Assembly: GCA_023663635.1 (NCBI GenBank)
Contig: JAMPHD010000001.1
Coordinates: forward strand, 1 to 40,791
DNA: 40,791 nt
DNA from: Acetatifactor muris
GTDB taxonomy: Bacteria > Bacillota > Clostridia > Lachnospirales > Lachnospiraceae
Reading direction: 5' to 3'
Every line of letters begins with the position of its first letter. Positions within the stretch are counted from its first letter, which is position 1. This document shows positions 1 to 7,435 of the stretch, in pieces. The notes beneath the pieces were generated by a model. It was not told the origin of the DNA. It did not search any database and saw nothing but the letters and a program-made list of their open reading frames with translations. The translations under genes were made by a program, and so were the position numbers.

Positions 1-39
1 TCAAGGTTCGTGTTGCTGCCGTCCGGCGGCAACTACATC

Positions 40-68
40 AGAATAGCACAGTCCGGCCGCCTTGTCAA
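40..68 (-). promoter_or_regulatory. Strong outward promoter (proximal), extended -10
   Basis: On the minus strand TTGACA (63-68), a 17-base spacer and TATTCT (40-45), preceded by TGC, form a near-consensus sigma-A promoter with an extended -10. Transcription starts at about 33 and leaves through the left edge. The first transcribed bases form a hairpin (12-33) with arms GTTGCCGCC and GGCAGCAAC. The minus strand then reads GAACCTTGA, which resembles leaders upstream of rRNA genes in Clostridia. The transcribed gene is outside the window. Confidence 0.65.
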
Positions 69-99
69 CAACTTTTTGATAATTTTTTTGGAAAATTTT

Positions 100-125
100 C
101 CACCGCTGAATTATTCCTGCGGTGG
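100..125. repeat. Hairpin between the two outward promoters
   Basis: CCACCGC (100-106) and GCGGTGG (119-125) are a perfect 7-bp inverted repeat with a 12-base loop. It lies between the distal and proximal minus-strand promoters, so it would fold in the distal transcript. Neither side carries a clean T-run, so I do not call it a terminator. Confidence 0.45.
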
Positions 126-131
126 ACTTTC

Positions 132-161
132 ATAATAGCATATACAAGCCGCGTCTGTCAA
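132..161 (-). promoter_or_regulatory. Strong outward promoter (distal)
   Basis: On the minus strand TTGACA (156-161), an 18-base spacer and TATTAT (132-137), again preceded by TGC. With the proximal promoter 90 bases downstream this makes a tandem P1/P2 arrangement like that of many rRNA operons. The target lies beyond the left edge. Confidence 0.6.
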
Positions 162-190
162 TCATTTTTCATGTAAATTTCCTTTAAAAC

Positions 191-219
191 TTGTATCTTT
201 TTTCCAATACCGGTATACT
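191..219 (+). promoter_or_regulatory. Promoter of the diguanylate cyclase gene
   Basis: TTGTAT (191-196), a 17-base spacer and TATACT (214-219) precede the cyclase start at 270. The promoter is back to back with the distal outward promoter, about 30 bases away. Confidence 0.5.
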
Positions 220-269
220 GTATTTGATTTATTTTCATTTTATTTCATATATATTGAAGAGGGCGGGCA

Positions 270-1910
270 ATGAAAAAACAACTTAATAAGATTCCTTTTT
301 CTTATATGATATATATTGCCGTGTCAGTCGCAGCCCTTTTGCTGTGCGCATTTGCCTTTTCCAACCCAAAAGATATTCTATACACGCGCGGCGGCGGCAG
401 TGTTGTCGAAAAGCTGACCGTCACTCCTTCGGAGAAGGACGGATACTTTGAGTACAGCTTTACCTTGCCTTCGGAGAACGTCTCCGACAGATCCGTTGCA
501 TTTCACTCGGCGCATTTTGACATTGAAATCTTCATCGACGGCGAGCCTGTTTTTCGCCTGCAGGCGGGCGATCCCGACAGAAATAAATCCTCGGGTTTTT
601 ATTGGAACTTCATTCGACCGGAGCCGGAAGATGCCGGAAAGACTCTGTCCATCCGTTGGATACCGGCCTATGCCGGCCTGACGCCCAAAGATACGATCTA
701 TCTGGGAAATGAGATTGATATCTACAGAGCGGTATATAGAGAGAACGGTCTGCGGCTGATCCTGGCTGTTGTGATCCTTATGATCGGAATTGAACTTCTT
801 GTCTATTCCGCCTGTACCATGGGCAAAACAGACAGAGGACCCGCCCTGTTGCCTTTTTCCGTTTTTTCCATTCTTCTGGCAGGTTGGACGATCTTAGAGT
901 CGCCGCTCTGCAATCTGATAACTATGCGCCCGGTGGAGAGTATGCTCCTGGATCATTATGTGCTGATGCTCATGCCCATACCGTTTACCATGTTCATCCG
1001 CCATATGTTCACCTACAGAGATCATCCTCTGTGGGATTTTCATATTATATTAAACGCCGGCATTGTCCTGATCCGCACTCTGTTGCAGGTCACTTCCGTT
1101 CTGGACATAAAGCAGACCCTTTGGATGACGCACATAGCCATCATTCTTCTGGCGGTCACCGGCGTATCTTTTACCATCCTGGATCTGAGACTTTCTGGAA
1201 TGACACGGCAGATGAAAACGCACCTGATATGCATTCTGTTTATTTTCGTCTCCGTTGTCCTGGAATTGGCATTGTTTCAGTTTTTCCACAAAAGCAGCAT
1301 CTGGAGCATGATCGGTTTCGCCACATATATTCTGGTGATGTCACTGGACATGATCCGGAAATCGCAGAGAACCGCGGCGCGTGCCCGAGAGGCCGAGCTG
1401 TATCGCAAACTGGCTTACACGGATGAGCTGACGGGCGTCTACAATCGGACCGCATTCCGTCACGATATGGACGATCAGATTCAAACCGACCAAAAGACGG
1501 GGGAACGCGTGGTCAATCCTCTTGTCGTGTTCATGTTTGACTTAAACGATCTGAAACGCTGTAATGATAATTTCGGACACGAAAACGGCGACAGATATAT
1601 CCGGATGGTCTCCGATGCCCTGACAACGGTATTCGGCATTGACGGCAGGTGTTACCGCATCGGCGGCGATGAATTCTGTGTGCTGATGCCCGGTATGAGA
1701 CAGATCGACATCGACGGCAGGCTCAACGCCCTGCGCCGATACATCAGGGAGCTAAACCGCAAAGGCTTTGTAGTGCCTGTGAGTGTGGCGGCCGGATATG
1801 CCGTATACGACCAAAATATCGATCAAACTCCGGATGACACCATGAAACGGGCCGATGCCGCCATGTATCAAAACAAGCAGGCGATCAAGCAAAGCCGCCA
1901 TTCCGCATGA
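270..1910 (+). CDS. Membrane diguanylate cyclase (GGDEF) with extracytoplasmic sensor and multi-TM module
   Basis: Predicted to make cyclic di-GMP from two GTP. Residues 11-30 are an N-terminal membrane anchor. Residues about 32-155 form an extracytoplasmic domain rich in aromatic and acidic residues. About 158-370 contain a series of hydrophobic segments resembling the 7TM receptor-type (7TMR-DISM) module. A C-terminal GGDEF domain starts near DELTGVYNR (about 385) and has GGDEF intact at 465-469. The position five residues before GGDEF reads GIDG rather than RxxD, so the usual product-inhibition site appears absent. No EAL domain follows. The start has only a weak GGGCGGG ribosome site. It stands alone with its own promoter and terminator, facing the two-component operon. 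Catalytic identity is firm; the ligand sensed is unknown. Confidence 0.9.
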   Translation: MKKQLNKIPFSYMIYIAVSVAALLLCAFAFSNPKDILYTRGGGSVVEKLTVTPSEKDGYFEYSFTLPSENVSDRSVAFHSAHFDIEIFIDGEPVFRLQAGDPDRNKSSGFYWNFIRPEPEDAGKTLSIRWIPAYAGLTPKDTIYLGNEIDIYRAVYRENGLRLILAVVILMIGIELLVYSACTMGKTDRGPALLPFSVFSILLAGWTILESPLCNLITMRPVESMLLDHYVLMLMPIPFTMFIRHMFTYRDHPLWDFHIILNAGIVLIRTLLQVTSVLDIKQTLWMTHIAIILLAVTGVSFTILDLRLSGMTRQMKTHLICILFIFVSVVLELALFQFFHKSSIWSMIGFATYILVMSLDMIRKSQRTAARAREAELYRKLAYTDELTGVYNRTAFRHDMDDQIQTDQKTGERVVNPLVVFMFDLNDLKRCNDNFGHENGDRYIRMVSDALTTVFGIDGRCYRIGGDEFCVLMPGMRQIDIDGRLNALRRYIRELNRKGFVVPVSVAAGYAVYDQNIDQTPDDTMKRADAAMYQNKQAIKQSRHSA

Positions 1911-1930
1911 CAATCCGCCAAAACAGTAAA

Positions 1931-1960
1931 GGCAGTGGGACAAAAGTCTCACCGCCCTTT
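1931..1960. terminator. Bidirectional terminator
   Basis: An 11-bp stem with two mismatches (1931-1941 against 1946-1956) has an AAAA loop and is followed by CTTTTAT on the plus strand. It sits between the convergent ends of the cyclase gene and the DUF6033-like gene, and can serve both. Confidence 0.75.
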
Positions 1961-1975
1961 TATGTTCGCGCCGTC

Positions 1976-2827
1976 TCAGACACCAAAATCGTACTTATCT
2001 CCAACTCCCGGTTCACTCTCTCTGATCTTGGACCAGTCAATGTGATTGATCTTATCCACCAGCTCCTGCAGAGAGGAGGCGGTCACTTCCGTTCTCTTGG
2101 AGGGAATGTGCAGATCCTTTTCATTCACTCCCCGCTCTTTGGCCTTCTCAATGCGCTCCCTCTGTTTCTCGCTCACCTTCTCCAACTCGGCAAAGAAAGT
2201 CATGCTGCCGTCTTTGTTAAAAGAGACACCCGTGCCGAGAATGGCCGTCTCATTGGAACCTTTGCCCTGTGCCGATTCAAAGCCAAATTGCCGGTCAATC
2301 TGCTCTGACATGCGCACCGCGTTTTCCATGCGGCTCAGGTATTCCTTCTCATAGTTCTCATCTGAGGCCATTTTCTCCAATTCATCGCTTGAAAACAACA
2401 CGGAAAACTCTTTCGTTCCCCGAGAGAGAATCTGTTTCGCATCCTCTTCGCCGTCATAATCCGCCACCATGAAGTCCATATTGCCATAGGTCTTCTTCAG
2501 TTTCTCCAACAGAGCTTTGGCTTTGTCGGACAACTTAGCGCCGCTTACTCCGGTCTGTTTCTCAGCACGCTCCGCGCCGGCAGTCTTTGTATCTGTTGCC
2601 TTTTTCCCGGTGTTCCGATCCTTTACCGCGCCGTCATACCGGTCCTCCCGGTGAACGCCATACCCGTTTACTCCATACATAACGTATCCTCCCTGATCGT
2701 AAAATTGGAAATCCCTTCCCAAATTGTCTACCGTATCATAATTGTATATCGGCTCTTGCCCGCCAAAAATTATGTCAAATGTAGTAACCGGACAAAAATT
2801 ATCATAGGGATTGCGTCTCCGTGCCAT
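1976..2827 (-). CDS. DUF6033-like protein, unknown function
   Basis: A 283-residue soluble, highly charged protein without signal peptide or membrane segments. The N-terminal third (NPYDN, GGYVMYGVNGYG) is low complexity. The rest is helical, with a core containing NMDFMVADYDGEEDAKQILS and KEFSVLFSSDELEKMASD, which I associate with the DUF6033 family of flagellated Lachnospiraceae; this is recognition from memory. I chose the ATG at 2827 because it lies 7 bases after the regulator's stop; the longer reading frame would run into that gene. The SD-like GGAGA sits very close to this ATG, so the exact start is uncertain. It is the third gene after the kinase and regulator, so it is probably co-transcribed. 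Function not known. Confidence 0.6.
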   Translation of the reverse strand: MARRRNPYDNFCPVTTFDIIFGGQEPIYNYDTVDNLGRDFQFYDQGGYVMYGVNGYGVHREDRYDGAVKDRNTGKKATDTKTAGAERAEKQTGVSGAKLSDKAKALLEKLKKTYGNMDFMVADYDGEEDAKQILSRGTKEFSVLFSSDELEKMASDENYEKEYLSRMENAVRMSEQIDRQFGFESAQGKGSNETAILGTGVSFNKDGSMTFFAELEKVSEKQRERIEKAKERGVNEKDLHIPSKRTEVTASSLQELVDKINHIDWSKIRESEPGVGDKYDFGV

Positions 2828-2834
2828 TCTCCGG

Positions 2835-3527
2835 TCACACTTTAAATCGATAACCCACGCCCCAGATCGTCTCAATATATTCCGGCTTGGCAGTGTCCCT
2901 CTCGATCTTTTCACGAATTTTCTTAATATGCACCGTCACCGTGGCAATGTCACCGATGGAATCCATATCCCAGATCTCGCGGAACAACTCCTCCTTGGTG
3001 TACACATGATTGGGGTTTTCCGCAAGGAAAGTCAGCAGATCAAACTCCTTGGTGGTAAACGTGCGCTCCTCGCCGTCCACATACACGCGGCGCGCCGTCT
3101 TGTCGATGCGTATACCGCGTATCTCCACGATATCATTCTGCGGCTTGGCATTGGTGCCCACCAATCTCTCATAGCGGGCCATATGAGCCTTCACTCTCGC
3201 CACCAGTTCGCTGGGGCTGAAGGGCTTGGTCATATAGTCATCGGCTCCCAGACCCAACCCCCTGATCTTGTCGATGTCGTCTTTCTTGGCAGAGACCATC
3301 AGTATCGGAATGTCTTTCTCCTCCCGGATGCATTTACACACCTCAAACCCGTCCATCCCGGGCAGCATCAGATCCAGGATGATCAGCTCGTAATTGCCCT
3401 CCAACGCCGCCTTCAATCCCTCGTCGCCGCTGTTGCGGATATCCACCTCAAAATCGCTGAGTTCCAGATAGTCCTTCTCAAGGTCCGCAATCGCCTCTTC
3501 ATCCTCGATGATCAAAATTTTGCTCAT
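2835..3527 (-). CDS. OmpR/PhoB-family response regulator
   Basis: The receiver domain (1-115) has the acidic pair E8/D9, phospho-acceptor D52 in LDLMLPGMDGF and K101 in MTKPF. A winged-helix DNA-binding domain occupies about 130-230, ending GVGYRFKV as in the PhoB family. It is the partner of the kinase just upstream, whose stop lies 17 bases before this start. The start is set by GGAGG at 3534-3538: the ATG at 3533 directly abuts it, whereas the ATG at 3527 has a proper 6-base spacing, so the protein begins MSKILIIEDE. Kinase-before-regulator order is less usual than the reverse. Target genes are not evident. Confidence 0.95.
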   Translation of the reverse strand: MSKILIIEDEEAIADLEKDYLELSDFEVDIRNSGDEGLKAALEGNYELIILDLMLPGMDGFEVCKCIREEKDIPILMVSAKKDDIDKIRGLGLGADDYMTKPFSPSELVARVKAHMARYERLVGTNAKPQNDIVEIRGIRIDKTARRVYVDGEERTFTTKEFDLLTFLAENPNHVYTKEELFREIWDMDSIGDIATVTVHIKKIREKIERDTAKPEYIETIWGVGYRFKV

Positions 3528-3544
3528 ATTCATCCTCCTTCTTG

Positions 3545-5026
3545 TTAAGCTCCCGGCTGCAGTTCAATATATTTGCGCAATACAAAGTGCATACAGGTTC
3601 CCTCGCCCTCTTTTCCGGTGGCCCAGATATAACCGCCGTGGTCCTCAATGATCTTTTTCACAATGGAAAGCCCTATGCCGCTGCCGCCCTGCGCTGAATT
3701 GCGGGACGCGTCCGTGCGATAAAAGCGCTCAAAGATCTTCTGCAGATCCTTCTGGGCAATGCCCTTTCCGTTGTCCTCGATCTCCACCCGTATGGAGTCC
3801 ACCTCGTCCAAAATGCGGATATCGATGGTGCCATGGGGTTTATCCATATATTTCACGCTGTTTCCGATAATATTATTGATGACTTTCTTCATCTGCTCAG
3901 GATCCGCTATGACAATCGTGTCAGTTTCAACCGTATTGGAGTAGTTGAGCCGGATATTCCTTGACTCCAACTCCAGTCCCACCTCCTCCACGCAATCGCC
4001 AAAATAGTCCGCCACGTTGATCCGATGAAAATTGTAGGGGATGCGGTTATTGTCGATCCCTGAGTATGTGGTCAGCTCATTGATCAGCTTATCCATGTCA
4101 TTGGCTTTATTGTAGATCGTCTTGATATACTTATCCACTTTCTCCGGCGTGTCCGCCACACCGTCCATGATCCCCTCCACATAGCCCTTGATGGCCGTGA
4201 TGGGGGTCTTCAGATCGTGGGAGATATTGCTGATCAGTTCCTTATTGCGGGTCTCATTCTCCTGCTTTTCCTCAGCGGATTCCTTGAGCTGCAGCCGCAT
4301 ATCCTCATAATTGCGATAGAGCTCCTCTATCTCGCCCCCCGCATCCGTCTGAAGGGCATAGTCAAACTGGCCCTCTTTGATCTTCTGCATCGCGGTGTTC
4401 AGCCTGTCCATTGGGATAAAAACACTTCTCCGAATCCATTGCGTCAGCATCACACTGGTAAATATGAGGATCAAAACGATCGCGATAAACATATCGATCA
4501 TCAGATGTCTGGAGATCAGAGGACTGATCTTGGTGACAATAAAGATGCTGCCCTCGCTGCCGTCGGAAAAGAGAAAATCAATCTGTTTTACATATTTTTC
4601 CAGATCTTTGAAATAATAACCGGTCTCATCCGCCAACCGTTCCTCGCCGTATGTCGGCAGCTTGGCAAAAATCCTCCGGGCCGCGGATTCATCTCCCGTA
4701 TAATAGAGCTCACGGTCCTTGCGCACGATCAGATAAGTAGACTTTCCGGCCACTTCGTCATTGACGCGCGCCAGATACTCCCGGTCCTCCAACATGGCCG
4801 GATCCGCCTTCAACTGATCCAACAATGTAAAATAGGTCTCATCCGTGACTTCCACAAACTCTCTGATATTGTCCGCCACCATGGTGTAATCCATCTCCTG
4901 AATCGCGATCCCGCTGCGGACATTGGTCAGACAGATCACAATAATGATAAAAGCCATCATGGTGAGCACGAGCGGCAGAAAAATGATGCTGAAAAACGTA
5001 ACCTGCAAGCGGGTCTTAAACTTCAT
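3545..5026 (-). CDS. Sensor histidine kinase, HAMP-containing
   Basis: A 493-residue membrane sensor. The first membrane helix is at about 12-35, an extracytoplasmic domain spans about 36-172, the second helix 175-196, followed by a HAMP linker (about 197-250). The HisKA helix carries H270 in SNISHDLKTP. The catalytic domain has the N box (IGNSVKYM), G1 box (IEDNGKGI), F box (FERFYRTD) and G2 box (GGSGIGLSIV). It autophosphorylates on H270 and passes the phosphate to the regulator downstream. AGAGGTGAT precedes the ATG. The extracytoplasmic domain is not a type I can name, so the stimulus is unknown. Confidence 0.94.
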   Translation of the reverse strand: MKFKTRLQVTFFSIIFLPLVLTMMAFIIIVICLTNVRSGIAIQEMDYTMVADNIREFVEVTDETYFTLLDQLKADPAMLEDREYLARVNDEVAGKSTYLIVRKDRELYYTGDESAARRIFAKLPTYGEERLADETGYYFKDLEKYVKQIDFLFSDGSEGSIFIVTKISPLISRHLMIDMFIAIVLILIFTSVMLTQWIRRSVFIPMDRLNTAMQKIKEGQFDYALQTDAGGEIEELYRNYEDMRLQLKESAEEKQENETRNKELISNISHDLKTPITAIKGYVEGIMDGVADTPEKVDKYIKTIYNKANDMDKLINELTTYSGIDNNRIPYNFHRINVADYFGDCVEEVGLELESRNIRLNYSNTVETDTIVIADPEQMKKVINNIIGNSVKYMDKPHGTIDIRILDEVDSIRVEIEDNGKGIAQKDLQKIFERFYRTDASRNSAQGGSGIGLSIVKKIIEDHGGYIWATGKEGEGTCMHFVLRKYIELQPGA

Positions 5027-5048
5027 ACGGATATCACCTCTTCCGAAG

Positions 5049-5057
5049 ATTATAACA
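5049..5057 (-). promoter_or_regulatory. Extended -10 promoter of the kinase operon
   Basis: The minus strand reads TGTTATAAT, a perfect -10 (5049-5054) with the TGN extension, about 20 bases before the kinase start. The nearest -35-like hexamer, TTTACA (5076-5081), is 21 bases away, too far for normal spacing, so activity may rest on the extended -10 or on an activator. Confidence 0.5.
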
Positions 5058-5208
5058 TACTCTGTCGGCTAAATGTGTAAAAAAGCCGGAATATATTCCT
5101 AAAATATTTATAAAATTACCGGGGCGATCATACATTTCCCGCCGTTCTTATCCTGTTTTGTCGAATTGCGTCACGCGATATTTTACACTATATTTTGTGA
5201 TAAAATCA

Positions 5209-5238
5209 TTGACAAATAGAAGTCTCTTGCTGTATAAT
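5209..5238 (+). promoter_or_regulatory. Promoter of the tRNA-Ser gene
   Basis: TTGACA (5209-5214), an 18-base spacer and TATAAT (5233-5238): both hexamers are perfect sigma-A consensus. Ten bases downstream the transcript would begin with a small palindrome GTCAC-CCGA-GTGAC (5248-5261); GAGTGAC repeats at 5268-5274. No other gene lies between 5055 and 5311. Confidence 0.8.
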
Positions 5239-5286
5239 AATTTGTGCGTCACCCGAGTGACTTATCTGAGTGACCACAACAGCATA

Positions 5287-5412
5287 TTGGCAGAGTCGCA
5301 GTTCGGATCATGGAGAAATACTCAAGAGGCCGAAGAGGCGCCCCTGCTAAGGGTGTAGGTCGGGCAACCGGCGCGAGGGTTCAAATCCCTCTTTCTCCGT
5401 TCACTCTGCCAA
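5287..5412 (+). repeat. 10-bp inverted repeat enclosing the tRNA
   Basis: TTGGCAGAGT (5287-5296) and ACTCTGCCAA (5403-5412) are perfectly complementary and flank the tRNA at 15 and 3 bases. In the precursor they could pair into a stem that closes around the tRNA, analogous to the long processing stems of rRNA precursors. Confidence 0.6.
5312..5399 (+). tRNA. tRNA-Ser(GCT)
   Basis: An 88-base class II tRNA. The acceptor arms GGAGAAA (5312-5318) and TTTCTCC (5392-5398) pair perfectly, with discriminator G5399. The anticodon loop CTGCTAA places GCT at 5346-5348, reading AGC/AGU serine codons. A long variable arm (near 5356-5372) is typical of tRNA-Ser. The TψC arm contains GGTTCAAATCC. CCA is not encoded. 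Confidence 0.95.
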
Positions 5413-5417
5413 ATATA

Positions 5418-5453
5418 AAACAGCAATATCCTGTCGGGTATTGCTGTTTTTGT
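5418..5453. terminator. Bidirectional terminator after tRNA-Ser
   Basis: AAACAGCAATA (5418-5428) and TATTGCTGTTT (5439-5449) form a perfect 11-bp stem followed by TTGT on the plus strand and TTAT on the minus. It can terminate both the tRNA transcript and the fumarase operon that ends at 5500. Confidence 0.85.
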
Positions 5454-5499
5454 ATTCCGGTTTAGCCTGATGCCGGATCAATGTCTTTTGCCGCGAGGG

Positions 5500-6060
5500 T
5501 CAATCCGACTCCTCCGTCCTGTATTGTCGGATAGCCGTCTCATACAGGTCATCTCCCTGCGAGTCGATCACCACAATGACGGGAAAGTTGTCAATCTTAA
5601 GCCTGCGGATGGCTTCCGTCCCCAGGTCGTCATACGCTATCACTTCCGATTCCGTAATGGAGCGTGAGAGCAGGGCCCCTGCGCCGCCAACCGCCGCAAA
5701 GTACACGGCTCCGTTGCGGACAATGGCCTCCTTCACTTCTTCCGAGCGCTTTCCCTTGCCTATCATTCCTTTCAATCCCAAATCCAACAGCGCGGGCGCG
5801 TACCTGTCCATCCTGCCGGCCGTAGTGGGTCCGGCGGAACCGATGGGTCTGCCCTCCCTCGCCGGGGAAGGTCCCATATAGTAAATGACATTGTTCTCCA
5901 TATCCATGGGCAGAGAACCGCCCTTTTGCAGGGCCTCATACATCCTCTTGTGGGCGGCATCCCTCGCCGTGTAGATCGTGCCCGTGAGATACACATAATC
6001 CCCGGCCCGAAGCTGCGCGGCATCCTCCGCGCTCAGGGGAACATTTATATACTTATCCAT
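5500..6060 (-). CDS. fumB: Class I fumarate hydratase, beta subunit
   Basis: A 186-residue C-terminal subunit of the oxygen-sensitive two-subunit fumarase/tartrate dehydratase family. It carries the swivelling beta domain, with IYTARDAAHKRM and the substrate-loop signature GPTTAGRMD near residue 80, as in the C-terminal half of single-chain FumA. It begins 18 bases after the alpha subunit stop, with AAGGCGG upstream. With the alpha subunit it hydrates fumarate to malate in the partial TCA pathway typical of anaerobes. L-tartrate dehydratase (TtdB) is the main alternative, since sequence alone does not separate the two well; the absence of other tartrate genes favours fumarase. Confidence 0.85.
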   Translation of the reverse strand: MDKYINVPLSAEDAAQLRAGDYVYLTGTIYTARDAAHKRMYEALQKGGSLPMDMENNVIYYMGPSPAREGRPIGSAGPTTAGRMDRYAPALLDLGLKGMIGKGKRSEEVKEAIVRNGAVYFAAVGGAGALLSRSITESEVIAYDDLGTEAIRRLKIDNFPVIVVIDSQGDDLYETAIRQYRTEESD

Positions 6061-6078
6061 CTATGTACCCGCCTTTCC

Positions 6079-6921
6079 TCAGATCACTCTCACCGCATGG
6101 CGGTTCACATGACAGCAGATATTGACCGCGACCGGAAGTCCCGCGATATGCGTGGGATAGGTATTGATGTTCACCGCCAACGCCGTCACGCTGCCCCCCA
6201 ATCCTCCGGGTCCTATGCCGAAACCATTGATCCTGTTTAAAAGTTCCTCCTCCAGTTCCCTCACGTAGGGAATGGGAGACCGCTCGTTCACGGGCCTTGT
6301 CAGAGCCTGCTTGGCCATGAGCGCGCACTTCTCGAAAGTGCCTCCCACGCCCACGCCCACTACCATGGGAGGACAGGCGTTGGGGCCCGCGTCTCTCACG
6401 GCCGTGAGGATCGCCTGTTTGACACCCTCGATGCCGTCCGCGGGTTTCAACATGAACACACGGCTCATGTTCTCACTGCCAAAGCCTTTGGGGGCAAACG
6501 TGATCCTGACATTCTCACCCGCCACCATGCTGTAGTGAATGACTGCCGGCGTATTGTCACCGGTATTCTCTCTGTATATGGGATCTTTGACCACGGATTT
6601 GCGCAGATATCCCTCCACATAGCCGCGGCGCACGCCCTCATTGATCGCGTCCTCCAAAAGACCTCCCTCGAAATGCACATCCTGACCGATCTCCATAAAA
6701 ATGACCGCCATGCCTGTATCCTGACAGATGGGAATCATATCGGAGCCCGCAATCTGCAGGTTTTCCTGCAACTGTTCCAGAATCTGTCGCCCCAAAGGCG
6801 CTTTTTCCTGCTCTACCGCATTTTGCAGGAATTCTTTCATGTCCTCTGAGAGATAGTGATTGGCCTCGATGCACATCTCTTTAATGTTGTCCGCAATGAC
6901 ACTGACATTAATTGTTCTCAT
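6079..6921 (-). CDS. fumA: Class I fumarate hydratase, alpha subunit ([4Fe-4S])
   Basis: The iron-sulfur subunit of the two-subunit fumarase. C66 (PICQDTG), C183 (GPNACPP) and C269/C270 (NICCH) are the expected cluster ligands. GVGVGGTFEKCA and GIGPGGLGG are family motifs. The length of 280 residues is normal. A longer frame starts with TTG at 6927, but AGAGG (6931-6935) stands 9 bases before the ATG at 6921 and only 3 before the TTG, so I start at MRTINVSV. It follows the HIT gene by 18 bases, and the beta subunit follows at the same spacing, so the three are probably one transcript. Confidence 0.9.
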   Translation of the reverse strand: MRTINVSVIADNIKEMCIEANHYLSEDMKEFLQNAVEQEKAPLGRQILEQLQENLQIAGSDMIPICQDTGMAVIFMEIGQDVHFEGGLLEDAINEGVRRGYVEGYLRKSVVKDPIYRENTGDNTPAVIHYSMVAGENVRITFAPKGFGSENMSRVFMLKPADGIEGVKQAILTAVRDAGPNACPPMVVGVGVGGTFEKCALMAKQALTRPVNERSPIPYVRELEEELLNRINGFGIGPGGLGGSVTALAVNINTYPTHIAGLPVAVNICCHVNRHAVRVI

Positions 6922-6939
6922 ATTCAAATACCTCTGAAT

Positions 6940-7350
6940 TTACCCCGTAATTTGTCGTTTGATCTCCTCCAGTTCCTCCTGGGAAAGTTCACCGGGAACC
7001 CATCCAATCTGCTGTCCGTCATTTTTATATCGCGGAATCATATGCAAGTGAAAATGCATCACGGTCTGTCCTGCAACTTCCCCGTTATTTTGCGCTAAAT
7101 TTATGCCATCAAATTGCAGTTTGTCCTTCATTTCGACAGCAATCCTCTTGGCCGTGGGAAGAACTTCTTTTGCAAGTTTATCCGGCAATTCAAAGAGATT
7201 GTCCGCGTGTTCTTTGGGAATCAACAGAGCATGTCCCTTGGTAGCCGGGCCCAGATCCAAAATTGCCCGAAAGTTCTCATCCTCATAGATCGTCTTGGAA
7301 GGGATCTCTCCATTCGCGATCTTACAAAAAATGCAATCCTCTTTTCTCAT
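6940..7350 (-). CDS. HIT-family nucleotide hydrolase (HINT-like)
   Basis: A 136-residue histidine triad protein. The catalytic HxHxH is at 99-103 (HFHLHMIPR), and C6/C9 near the N-terminus (CIFCKI) are the usual zinc ligands of bacterial HIT proteins. Family members hydrolyse adenosine phosphoramidates or dinucleoside polyphosphates; the in vivo substrate is seldom known. It precedes the fumarase genes by 18 bases. The functional link to fumarase is not obvious and may be simple co-transcription. Confidence 0.9.
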   Translation of the reverse strand: MRKEDCIFCKIANGEIPSKTIYEDENFRAILDLGPATKGHALLIPKEHADNLFELPDKLAKEVLPTAKRIAVEMKDKLQFDGINLAQNNGEVAGQTVMHFHLHMIPRYKNDGQQIGWVPGELSQEELEEIKRQITG

Positions 7351-7435
7351 ATCATCTGCCTGCCTTTCTATGATCCGTTTTCCTCAATCGGGTCTTCCCG
7401 AGATTCTTTCTCCCTCAGATTCAACCTGCCCTGTC

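Noticed and set aside
100..125. A rho-independent terminator upstream of the cyclase gene
   Set aside because: The hairpin is good but no clean T-run follows on either strand, and it lies between two promoters of the same direction.
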